DNA of 23,988 bases. It comes from a virus. Both the position numbers and the translations under genes were made by a program. Every line of letters begins with the position of its first letter. The stretch's first letter is position 1. Positions 15,606-23,047 of this stretch are shown here, piece after piece. The notes beneath the pieces are model-generated. The model was not told where the DNA came from and ran no database searches. It saw nothing but the letters and a program-made list of their open reading frames with translations. The stretch spans positions 1 to 23,988 of IMG/VR virus record IMGVR_UViG_3300008117_000729, one strand, 5' to 3'.

Positions 15606-17096
15606 TCAAGCAAGGTTCTGTCTAAGCACGTCAATTGCGCTTTCGGTTACTTTGATTGATTCTGCAATTCGTCGTTGTTCTTTTTCAATTTTGGCCACAA
15701 GGGCCGAATCATTTGCTAGTTTGGCCTGGCGAAGGAGTCCTTGCAATCTTCCATCAACAGCATTATAGTCATTGATATAGCTTTCAAGGTCTGCAATGTC
15801 TTTTCCGTAACTGTTTAACCTAGCTCGTTTTGCATCACTCTTGCTGAGAGTAATAACAGATTGATCAAGAATAGCATTGGTCTGTTCAACAGCAATACCA
15901 AACTCAATTCCCAGCTCAGATGTTGTAACTTTTGGTGGTGTGTTATTATATTCCACTGGAGGTATTTTTGGATTTCCAATTACCCGTATGGCAGCGGCAT
16001 TTAGTGTGACTCTGTTTACTGTGTCAAACACTGGCTCTCCGAGAGCCAACTGTTTCATTGCATCGTCAACTTTGGTCTCTGCAAAATCCACAGCAAAACT
16101 TGCATTTCGTGCTGTTTCATTTAGTGCAGTTTTAACATCACTGGCCAGTGCTTTTCCTTGTGCCCAGTCCATGGTATTGGGTATACTTTTGGCTGCATTT
16201 AATGCTGTGCCAGCCAAGGCCCCGACGCTGAGTTTATCTGTAGGAATACCCAGGGCTTGAACTCCAGTTAACCCATTGCTCATTAATTCTTGTTGTATGG
16301 TTTCTTGTTTTGGCAATGATCCTAACAAATCTTTTAGGCTGGTAATGCCGGCCTTGCCTGTAAACACCGTGGGACTTTTCAAAACACTAGTCAATGTGTT
16401 GGTGCCACTGGATAAAAATTGTGATACTGTGCCAGGTTTAAGAACACCAGCAGCTTCCAGCTGAGATCCGTCAAACCCAAATTTTCCAACGCCTATAGAA
16501 TTGCTAACTTGATTGGCCACTTGTCCTATTGATCGAGATGCAGACGCCAAACTGGCAGTTACTTCGCTTACTGATAGATTACTAATGCCTCCCAATGCCG
16601 GCACTTGCTTGGCAAAATCTGGTATGCCAATAGCAGCCGTTGGAGCCAATGCTCCAGCCGCGGCACTTTGTATGCTGCCAAGTGTTTGTTTAGCTACACT
16701 TATTCCTGAGTTCACTGCGCCAGCAATGCTGCTTGGCAATGCTGAAGCTGCTTGTAAAATTCCCGGTGCACCAAGGCCACCAGTGAGTCTGTTAGCAATA
16801 CCTGAAGCAGCACCAGCCACACCGCCAGGAATATTTTTTAATGCACCTTGCAATGCTCCCGACACTGTGCCGCCAATACCACTGGCAGCTTGTGACAAAC
16901 TGGCTGCGGCAGACGACAATCCTTGTGTTGCTTGGGTGACTGCACTCAACGCATCGCCAACTTTTAAACCTGTTAGACTTCCTGTACTTGCTTGTTTGTC
17001 AAAGATAGCTTTGGCCTGATCAAACGTCATGCCTGGAGGAGCCTTAACTGTGAATACTTCTCCAGCCGCATCTAAAGAAAATTTAAATTCACTCAT
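15606..17096 (-). CDS. Ala/Gly/Ser-rich structural protein of unknown role
   Basis: I do not recognise a named family. The 496 residues split into three parts. Residues 1-50 form a compact start (FTVKAPPGMTFDQAKAIFDKQ...GSLTGLKVGDAL); I have an impression of similar starts in other phage tail proteins. Residues of about 55-190 are low-complexity Ala/Gly/Ser with many small-residue repeats. The C-terminal 75 residues are charged and helical (KRARLNSYGKDIADLESYI, KIEKEQRRIAESIKVTESAIDVL), probably coiled coil. The ATG overlaps the stop of the gp5-like gene by four bases (ATGA), so the two are probably co-translated, and gp25 follows 17 nt later. A structural or assembly partner of the central spike or hub is plausible from position. 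Nothing points to an enzyme. Confidence 0.75.
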   Translation of the reverse strand: MSEFKFSLDAAGEVFTVKAPPGMTFDQAKAIFDKQASTGSLTGLKVGDALSAVTQATQGLSSAAASLSQAASGIGGTVSGALQGALKNIPGGVAGAASGIANRLTGGLGAPGILQAASALPSSIAGAVNSGISVAKQTLGSIQSAAAGALAPTAAIGIPDFAKQVPALGGISNLSVSEVTASLASASRSIGQVANQVSNSIGVGKFGFDGSQLEAAGVLKPGTVSQFLSSGTNTLTSVLKSPTVFTGKAGITSLKDLLGSLPKQETIQQELMSNGLTGVQALGIPTDKLSVGALAGTALNAAKSIPNTMDWAQGKALASDVKTALNETARNASFAVDFAETKVDDAMKQLALGEPVFDTVNRVTLNAAAIRVIGNPKIPPVEYNNTPPKVTTSELGIEFGIAVEQTNAILDQSVITLSKSDAKRARLNSYGKDIADLESYINDYNAVDGRLQGLLRQAKLANDSALVAKIEKEQRRIAESIKVTESAIDVLRQNLA

Positions 17097-18601
17097 GCTG
17101 TTTTCACAATCTCTACTCCAGCTGGAACAGGTTCAGCGCCTGGTGGAGGATCAGGCTGGCCTTCTTCAAAGTCCAATTCAGACGCAACACCAGCATTGTG
17201 ATAAGGCCAGGGTTCGTGTGTGGGTGCTCTAGGCACAATAGTTTCTAATTTGTCTTTTTCAACTTCCCATCCTTTTGAAGTGCTGAACGTGGTTGAGTCT
17301 AGCAAGATTTTTTCCAGTGCTTTGGGTGCATCTACTGCTGGAGCAGCAGGCCCATTTAAGTCAATCCCGCCGGCTGATACAACAAAACTGCTGCCAGCTG
17401 CCCAACTTCCGCTGGCGCTTTCCAAAGCCAATGTCCCGTCGGCCTTTACACCAATTGTGGCTTTGCTGTACAACTTTAAATCAGCCTGTGCGGTAATAGA
17501 TGCATTTACTCCAGCTTCAACTGTGAAGTTGTTTTTGGCTTTGATGTTAAAATTTCTCCCAGCGTACATGTTGATGTCTTGATCAGCATGAATGTTAACA
17601 TCGCCTTGACTGCGCACGTTTACTGAGTTTGTGCTGTAGACATCAATGGTACCTTCTTGTCCTAACTCAATCCAAGTTTGTCCGTTGGCATGAATCAGAT
17701 AGATAAAATTGTTAGAGTCATTCATCATGAACTGATGACCTTTGGCGCTACGCAGGCGGAACAGTTGATTTCTTCCGTTGATGTCTCCGTCGTCCATGAC
17801 AAATGTATGTCCGCCCATGCGGCCAATTACTTCTAGCTCTGCTGGCTTTACTGCACCAGAGTTGAGTTTTTGTCGTATGTCAGCAGGCTTCAGTCCACCC
17901 TGGTAAATTGCTGTTCCAGGTGTGGAAATGCCAAACACTGCTGACGGGCTTTCACGTTGACTTGAACTGCGAATAGGTCCGCGTTCGGTGTCCTTGGCCA
18001 ATCCTTGTTGGAACAACGACGCTGCAACTACGCTTTGCACTGGTTTGGCTTGATCAAAAAATCTTCCAGCGTTGTCTAGTTTGTTGTTGTTGCTGTTGAG
18101 TTCTGTTACTGGCAACAGTGGTGATTCAGCAAAATATGATTCTTGATTTACATTGGTTGTTACATAGTTTGCTTCAGCGCCAATGGCTGGTATCATGTGT
18201 GTGAGACCATTTTCTGGCAACACACCAATGTAGTAACCTTGTGAACGATCGCCATTGATAAAAACACACATGACTTGCAGGCCAAGATCAGGAGGAGTAA
18301 ACCACATGCCATAGCTGTTGGGATTGCCCGGATAGGTACCTGAATCGTTGTCAGCTGTTTTGCCCGGAGGCGTCACTCCATAAAACGGAGGCATGTAACT
18401 TACTGTGGTCCACTTGCTTTGATCTTGGTTGTTGCTGCCGGCATTGAATGCTTCAATGAACACTTGCAGTCTTCCAAGTCGTGCAGGATCAATGTTGTTC
18501 ATTACTCGACCAACATAAGGACCGTACTCAGCAGGAACCCCACCACGATCTTGTTTGTAGTTTGACGGTCTTCCTCTACTGCGTTCAATTTCTTCTGCCA
18601 T
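17093..18601 (-). CDS. 5: gp5/VgrG-type central spike protein, no lysozyme domain seen
   Basis: Residues of about 27-130 look like the gp5/VgrG OB-fold: YGPYVGRVMNNIDPARLGRLQVFI, later GDRSQGYYIGVLPENG. Residues 255-415 run HTFVMDDGD...NQLFRLRSAKGHQFMMND, then a ladder of short strands (TIDVYSTNSVNVRS, DVNIHADQDINMYAG, NFTVEAGVNASITA) typical of the intertwined triple-stranded beta-helix needle that pierces the outer membrane. T4 gp5 (575 aa) has a lysozyme domain between these parts. Here the linker (about 135-250) is Asn/Ser/Gln-rich with no lysozyme motif. A Pro-rich tail (QPDPPPGAEPVPAG) ends the protein. It starts 8 nt after the 902-aa gene, with AAGG a few bases before the ATG, and overlaps the next start by 4 nt. 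Confidence 0.88.
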   Translation of the reverse strand: MAEEIERSRGRPSNYKQDRGGVPAEYGPYVGRVMNNIDPARLGRLQVFIEAFNAGSNNQDQSKWTTVSYMPPFYGVTPPGKTADNDSGTYPGNPNSYGMWFTPPDLGLQVMCVFINGDRSQGYYIGVLPENGLTHMIPAIGAEANYVTTNVNQESYFAESPLLPVTELNSNNNKLDNAGRFFDQAKPVQSVVAASLFQQGLAKDTERGPIRSSSQRESPSAVFGISTPGTAIYQGGLKPADIRQKLNSGAVKPAELEVIGRMGGHTFVMDDGDINGRNQLFRLRSAKGHQFMMNDSNNFIYLIHANGQTWIELGQEGTIDVYSTNSVNVRSQGDVNIHADQDINMYAGRNFNIKAKNNFTVEAGVNASITAQADLKLYSKATIGVKADGTLALESASGSWAAGSSFVVSAGGIDLNGPAAPAVDAPKALEKILLDSTTFSTSKGWEVEKDKLETIVPRAPTHEPWPYHNAGVASELDFEEGQPDPPPGAEPVPAGVEIVKTA

Positions 18602-18609
18602 ATTCTACC

Positions 18610-21318
18610 TTAAGTTTCTCTTGCGCCTCTTTGTGTGCCACGAGGGTTGGCATTTCTAAAGATTATAGCTGCACCTTGATTTGTATTAGCTCCAACCACC
18701 TGCCCATTACTAACAACTGGTTCAGACGGGTTAAAGGGGGTGGGTGTGTAGTTGCTAAATCTAGCCAGCTCGGCTTGCGCAAATGAGTCGCTGGCCACAC
18801 CTGGACCACCTCTTGGTATTGGAGCATTTCTTGGTCCAGTAGCTGTGGTTTTTCGCACTGTGGCTGCGGCAGTTCTTGCGGCGTTTGCAGCCACAGCCTC
18901 ATCTACGCCGCCAAACTCATCAGTTTGTCCGGCAAATTCTGGTGTGGCCACAGGTGTGGCTGTGTTTGTTTTTTGTGGGATTGGTACAGAATAAATTGTA
19001 GCGTCAATGTCTTGTTCAAATCGTCCTTGATTAAAACTACTTACAATTTCTTTTGCTCGGTATACAATACTTTGAATGGGCTGTCGATCACCGTAGATTT
19101 TTTCAGTACGGCTATATGGATCGGCAAGACCTGTGTTTAAGTTGTAGTCTTCTGGACGTTGCCACACCAACTCAAACAGCACGTCACGGATATCAAAATT
19201 TATTGTGCCATCTCGTGCAAATGGGGAGTATGAAATTTTACTTGCATCCAATGCTCCAGCAACAGATCCTTGTTGTATCCAGGCAGGATCTCCTAGAATT
19301 TTTATCTTGGCACTGGCATTGTCAGATGGGTTGTACAGGTACTCGGCTGCGCTGGCTCCCAGCTCGTTGGCTTTGCCGCCTGCTCCTTGAGAAGATTCTG
19401 TGCTGCGACTTTGAACAGATATAAAAGGAATTTCTCTCATGCTGGTAGCCTGTGTTTTTCTAATACTGGCCAGAGCTGAATTTTCTGGACTGGATCCAGT
19501 TAATGTTTGAATGTACAGTTTATTGAAAGTGGCAGTGTAGCTTAACACCGCTGTATTTTCTCCGGTAAACCACCAAGGGTAACGTTTGACCAAGCCTGGA
19601 AACTTTACTCCAGGAAAGTAACTGCTTTTCATTTCAGCTGGTGAGTAAGGCACAATAATAAATTTTACTCGATAAGCAAAATCGTTGCGTTTTTCATCAT
19701 ACTCCAACGGAGTGGCTGACATCAAAATGTTGAACCATTTGAAGTCTTGCGTTTCTGATCCTGGCTTGACTTCTGGATTGCCGCTTTCTTCGTTGAGAAT
19801 CAAATTTGCTTGATCAGTAATATAACTGGAGTTTCTCACAATCAGTTCAATTGCTTGCAGTATTTGCATGCCGGCTGTGATACCAAAACTTCTGGTTTTG
19901 GTATCCATGGCACCCTTATCTGGGCTGGCAGCAGAAGTATCGCTTGTTACTGGGGCACTTACTGCGGTAGCAGATTTGTTCACAGGAGTTCCTGGTTTTT
20001 GTACAGTGGCATCTTGAATCAATTCGGCGCCGTTAGCAAATTCCAATTCATATACATCTGCTACTGTGTACTGGTTAGTTGACACCAATCGTTGCTGTTC
20101 GATATTCATGGCTTCAATTAATCCACGCTGAATGGTTTTTTTGTTGTTGGGCGCAGCAGTTGCCTTAGGCGGACCTCTTGAATCACTGGAAGCAGTCCGA
20201 CGTCCTCGACCATCTGTTTGAGTTCGGTCTGCTGTGGTTGTTGCCCCGGGTGTGGCAGCAGCAGGAGGTTCGCCGTAAACTGCTTGGCCTTTAAGCATGT
20301 CAGACACACTAGCGCCAGTGAGTTCTATGTCGCCAGGGATGGTGCCTCTCTTGGTACCACCCGCAATCAACTGACCAATTGGAGCACATTCAAAATCATA
20401 GCTGACCAGTTTGTTTGCCACAGACCAGTTGATATTTTTGATTCTAAACGGAATATATTTTTCTATCAAAGAACTAGAGTCTGATAATCCAGAGACTGGA
20501 TCTGCCACACCAACTGTTTGTAAATTTCCATTTGCATCGTAACCAAAAAATCTAATCACCATGAGATATATTGCTGCCGCATAATTTACAGCGCCAGCAG
20601 CACCTTTGGGTGCTATGTCTTGCACTGCTTTGTAAATGTTGTCTATCAAGGTAATATTGGCTGGCTCAATCACTGTGAACTTTAAATCAGTTACCGAGTG
20701 TGCTGCCATGGTATTTTTGCCAAACAGTTTGTTGGTGACTTTTACTGAATCTATGTAGTAGTCGTAAGGAAAAAACGGATTGCGGCCAGCTTCAAACGCA
20801 AGTGGTTGGGGAGCCTTGGGGCCTTGGGGACCGCCAATGTTGTTGGGGGCTCCACCAGTTTGAAACAGCAAATTATAACCGTTAATTGTTTTTTTCTCAG
20901 ACAGTTGATATGCTGCATACTGTGCGTTAGACATCAAGTACACTGATGCTTGATAGGTATAGCTTGAAAACTTATCTAGTACATTAGGCTGCGGCTTGAT
21001 CAGTTCGTTAGTGGGACTTGTGGCATTTACTGTGGCCTGTGTGTTGACTGTGCTTGGTGCAGGATTGTTGTCATTGGCGCCAACACCTGGTTCAGTTTTT
21101 AAATCAACGCCGCCAGGCAGGCCAGCAGCATTATATAAATCTCCTGTTTCAGGATTTCTTCTGAAATTTGATAATGTGCCATCTTCCGTGTATATGTTAA
21201 TACCACGAGAATCTCCGTTTGTGGCTTGTGTTTGAATTAGTGTTTTTACTGGAGGATTGGTATTTTGATCTCCTCCACCAGCATTGGAAGTAACTGGAAC
21301 GTCTGCGGTTGTGGCCAT
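18610..21318 (-). CDS. probable baseplate hub or hub-associated structural protein (902 aa)
   Basis: The first 105 or so residues are disordered (Asn/Thr/Pro/Gly-rich). Two globular regions follow. One, at about 110-330, begins NVLDKFSSYTYQASVYLM and includes NPFFPYDYYIDSVKVTNKLFG and YIPFRIKNINWSVANKLVSYDF. The other, at about 400-770, includes MQILQAIELIVRNSSYITDQA, DFAYRVKFIIVPYSPAEM and YPWWFTGENTAVLSYTATFN. They are joined by a Pro/Ala/Thr-rich linker (about 348-395), and a second disordered, Arg-rich tail ends the protein (RGTQRGARET). No catalytic motif is visible. It lies between gp53 and the gp5-like spike, so it may do the job of the T4 hub gp27, which grips gp5 and starts the tail tube. 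No direct gp27 similarity was seen, so this is positional inference. The start at 21318 is 3 nt after the gp53 stop. Confidence 0.7.
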   Translation of the reverse strand: MATTADVPVTSNAGGGDQNTNPPVKTLIQTQATNGDSRGINIYTEDGTLSNFRRNPETGDLYNAAGLPGGVDLKTEPGVGANDNNPAPSTVNTQATVNATSPTNELIKPQPNVLDKFSSYTYQASVYLMSNAQYAAYQLSEKKTINGYNLLFQTGGAPNNIGGPQGPKAPQPLAFEAGRNPFFPYDYYIDSVKVTNKLFGKNTMAAHSVTDLKFTVIEPANITLIDNIYKAVQDIAPKGAAGAVNYAAAIYLMVIRFFGYDANGNLQTVGVADPVSGLSDSSSLIEKYIPFRIKNINWSVANKLVSYDFECAPIGQLIAGGTKRGTIPGDIELTGASVSDMLKGQAVYGEPPAAATPGATTTADRTQTDGRGRRTASSDSRGPPKATAAPNNKKTIQRGLIEAMNIEQQRLVSTNQYTVADVYELEFANGAELIQDATVQKPGTPVNKSATAVSAPVTSDTSAASPDKGAMDTKTRSFGITAGMQILQAIELIVRNSSYITDQANLILNEESGNPEVKPGSETQDFKWFNILMSATPLEYDEKRNDFAYRVKFIIVPYSPAEMKSSYFPGVKFPGLVKRYPWWFTGENTAVLSYTATFNKLYIQTLTGSSPENSALASIRKTQATSMREIPFISVQSRSTESSQGAGGKANELGASAAEYLYNPSDNASAKIKILGDPAWIQQGSVAGALDASKISYSPFARDGTINFDIRDVLFELVWQRPEDYNLNTGLADPYSRTEKIYGDRQPIQSIVYRAKEIVSSFNQGRFEQDIDATIYSVPIPQKTNTATPVATPEFAGQTDEFGGVDEAVAANAARTAAATVRKTTATGPRNAPIPRGGPGVASDSFAQAELARFSNYTPTPFNPSEPVVSNGQVVGANTNQGAAIIFRNANPRGTQRGARET

Positions 21319-21321
21319 GTG

Positions 21322-21624
21322 TTAGTACCCCAATGTAGATTTTAGTGTTGACTCTTTGGGAAGATAAATTTGTGTTCCTACAGCAAAATCCAGTGGAGGT
21401 TTTGTCAGCGTGTTTGGATTGCGTTGATAAAACACCCACCAAAGACCTGGCACGCCATACAAGTCATAGGCCAACATGTCGGGTCTGTACTGATAGGTTA
21501 AATTTATAGTGAACAAAATATCATCAGTTTCTTTGGGAATAGGTCTGTTGACCATGACATCCAAGAAAAATTGCGAGTACCCAGTTTGATAGTAAGGACT
21601 GGTTGCATCGTAGTTTGTGGCCAT
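21322..21624 (-). CDS. 53: baseplate wedge protein gp53 (short form)
   Basis: The 100-aa product has the gp53 core: ILFTINLTYQYRPDMLAYDLYGVPGLWWVFYQRNP, followed by DFAVGTQIYLP, which resembles a LysM-like end. In T4, gp53 (196 aa) clamps neighbouring wedges together around the hub. This protein is about half as long, as I expect for phages of this aquatic group, where the core repeat is kept and the T4 extension is missing. The ATG shares its A with the TAA of the tube-cap gene (TAATG), indicating coupled translation. The next gene begins 3 nt after its stop. Confidence 0.88.
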   Translation of the reverse strand: MATNYDATSPYYQTGYSQFFLDVMVNRPIPKETDDILFTINLTYQYRPDMLAYDLYGVPGLWWVFYQRNPNTLTKPPLDFAVGTQIYLPKESTLKSTLGY

Positions 21625-22940
21625 TACCAGAATCCTCCTTTGAGTAAGTTACCTTTGGCAAAGTTTTCTAGACTGAATCCTTGGCTGACTTGCTGTCGAG
21701 TTTGTAGTGGATGCAACACAACTGATATTTCTATCTTGGTAGGAACATAAGTTGTTTGGCCCAGTCCATTTACTGTGTTGCGTACCACACCCAAGTCTGC
21801 TGGCGTTCCTTGCGCACCTTTTGGTAAATGAGAAGTTGTTAGTCTTCGTAACACACTTTCAATAGTAGAAGCTGGAGAACTTGAAACTTTAGGTGTTCTC
21901 TCAGACATGTTTAAGCCTTGATTGTTAGGCTTGACCTGTATGTAATCAACGTTATTGGGCAAGGTATAATTGAAACTGGCAACCAAACAAGGATGGTTGT
22001 TGAATTGATATTCGCCAAATCCAGACAGCTCAACCAATGGTGGCGGTGAGCCACGTTGCGGATCTTTGCCATAAAACATTTTTGTAACTGAACGGAAAAA
22101 GTGTATTACCGCCAGCAAATATTCAGCTTCAGCAGTGTCTTGTGCTGTGAATGTTCCAGTAACAGTTATATCACCAACTTGACTGCTTTGATAAAAGTAT
22201 CCACGATAGTTTGAGTGTGTGAGATTGTAACTGTCGTACTTGGCTGAGTACTGAGTTGATATTGTTGGCGTGTAGGGAAAAATTATTCCATCTGTGGGAA
22301 CCAATGGGCGTAAAATGCCAGGATCTTCTGCTTTGTAGAGATATTTTGCACCTGGAGCCAATCTCAGTCTCACACGCCAATCGCCTTGCGAGGATGTGTT
22401 AAATCGCTGTTGCAGTGTGAATTGATCACGCAGTTGTGATTGTGCGGCTGCGCCAGCTGCCGCTTCAAAATCATTGGGATCAACATTGGCAGCCTGCGCA
22501 GATTCTGCAGCTTCGGTTGCTGCCAATAATGCTGCGTCGCCAGTTGCTACTGGTGCTGGTCCAAATATTGCACGACCTTCTGCTTCACGTAGCTGTGCCA
22601 ATTCAGCTTCGTTGGTTGCATCTAATGCTTCATCGCCTGATGCTGACGCCGGTGCTGGTGCAAATATTGCACGACCTTCTGCTTCACGTAACTGTGCCAA
22701 TTCAGCTTCATTGGCTGCATCTATTGCTTCATCGCCTGATGCGAACACCGGTGATGGTGCAAAAACTGCAACGCCTTCTGCTTCACGTAGCTGTGCCAAT
22801 TCAGCTTCGTTGGTTGCATCTAATCCTTCATCTCCGACTGGTGCTGGATTACGAGACTCAATGGTTTCTGGGGCAGCCGGTTGCGGCAGCTCTGGGTCTG
22901 TTGCAGGATTTTGTTCAGCTGGTGAATTTGTAGTAGCCAT
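21624..22940 (-). CDS. 48: baseplate tail-tube cap/initiator protein (gp48/gp54-like)
   Basis: The C-terminal 280 or so residues resemble the tube-initiator proteins of aquatic T4-like phages: IIFPYTPTISTQYSAKYDSY, LTHSNYRGYFYQSSQVGDIT, LLAVIHFFRSVTKMFYGKD, a PPPLVELSGFGEY stretch and NNHPCLVASFNYTLPNNVDYI. These proteins top the hub and start polymerisation of the tail tube, and share the tube fold. Which of gp48 or gp54 it corresponds to is uncertain. The N-terminal 150 residues are unusual: a Pro/Glu-rich start, then three near-identical 33-aa repeats and a decayed fourth. The ATG at 22940 has AGGA 6 nt upstream and a late promoter 16 nt upstream. It is the first gene of the minus-strand cluster. 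Confidence 0.8.
   Translation of the reverse strand: MATTNSPAEQNPATDPELPQPAAPETIESRNPAPVGDEGLDATNEAELAQLREAEGVAVFAPSPVFASGDEAIDAANEAELAQLREAEGRAIFAPAPASASGDEALDATNEAELAQLREAEGRAIFGPAPVATGDAALLAATEAAESAQAANVDPNDFEAAAGAAAQSQLRDQFTLQQRFNTSSQGDWRVRLRLAPGAKYLYKAEDPGILRPLVPTDGIIFPYTPTISTQYSAKYDSYNLTHSNYRGYFYQSSQVGDITVTGTFTAQDTAEAEYLLAVIHFFRSVTKMFYGKDPQRGSPPPLVELSGFGEYQFNNHPCLVASFNYTLPNNVDYIQVKPNNQGLNMSERTPKVSSSPASTIESVLRRLTTSHLPKGAQGTPADLGVVRNTVNGLGQTTYVPTKIEISVVLHPLQTRQQVSQGFSLENFAKGNLLKGGFW
22542..22835 (-). repeat. three tandem 99-nt (33-aa) repeats in the tube-cap gene
   Basis: Residues 36-68, 69-101 and 102-133 repeat the unit GDEALDATNEAELAQLREAEG followed by about 12 Ala/Pro/Phe-rich residues ending AFAPAP-like. 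The helix NEAELAQLREAEG is identical in all three. A fourth, eroded copy follows (GDAALLAATEAAESAQAANV). The unit length is 33 aa, except 32 in copy 3. The DNA copies are very similar, which suggests recent expansion. The sequence predicts short amphipathic helices joined by Ala/Pro linkers. Core tube-cap sequence starts after the repeats, so they look like an added extension. Confidence 0.9.
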
Positions 22941-22956
22941 TGTTGTTCCTATACCT

Positions 22957-22963
22957 TATTTAT
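22957..22963 (-). promoter_or_regulatory. T4-type late promoter for the tail/baseplate cluster
   Basis: AATAAATAAGG lies 16 nt before the tube-cap ATG on the minus strand, matching seven of eight bases of TATAAATA. AGGA at 22950-22947 serves as ribosome site. GCCGTTTTT lies 7 nt upstream of the box (22971-22979), the same as at gp6. There is no clear -35 box, as in T4 late promoters. Confidence 0.65.
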
Positions 22964-22995
22964 TGCTGATAAAAACGGCATAGTTTAACAAGAGG

Positions 22996-23023
22996 TTGAC
23001 AAGTGTTGTAAATCTGCTACAAT
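22996..23023 (+). promoter_or_regulatory. sigma-70-type promoter for gp55
   Basis: TTGACA (22996-23001) and TACAAT (23018-23023) are separated by 16 nt, a strong match to the bacterial housekeeping consensus (TTGACA, TATAAT, 17 nt). A short leader of about 18 nt leads to TTGGAGA (23034-23040) and the ATG at 23048. It would let host RNA polymerase make the late sigma factor before any late protein exists. Confidence 0.75.
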
Positions 23024-23047
23024 AAGTACATACTTGGAGACCCTTGC

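Noticed and set aside
16513-17019. Plus-strand open frame of 168 codons over the 496-aa gene
   Set aside because: Ala/Pro-rich antisense of a Gly/Ala-rich coding region, with no independent support.
22542-22835. Repeats considered as a CRISPR array or iteron origin
   Set aside because: The units are contiguous, 99 nt long, in frame and translate into a helical repeat; there are no spacers.
22474-22983. Plus-strand Ala/Ser-rich open frame (169 codons) over the tube-cap gene
   Set aside because: Its composition is explained as the antisense of the 33-aa repeats and Ala-rich extension; no ribosome site, and it would run into the divergent spacer.
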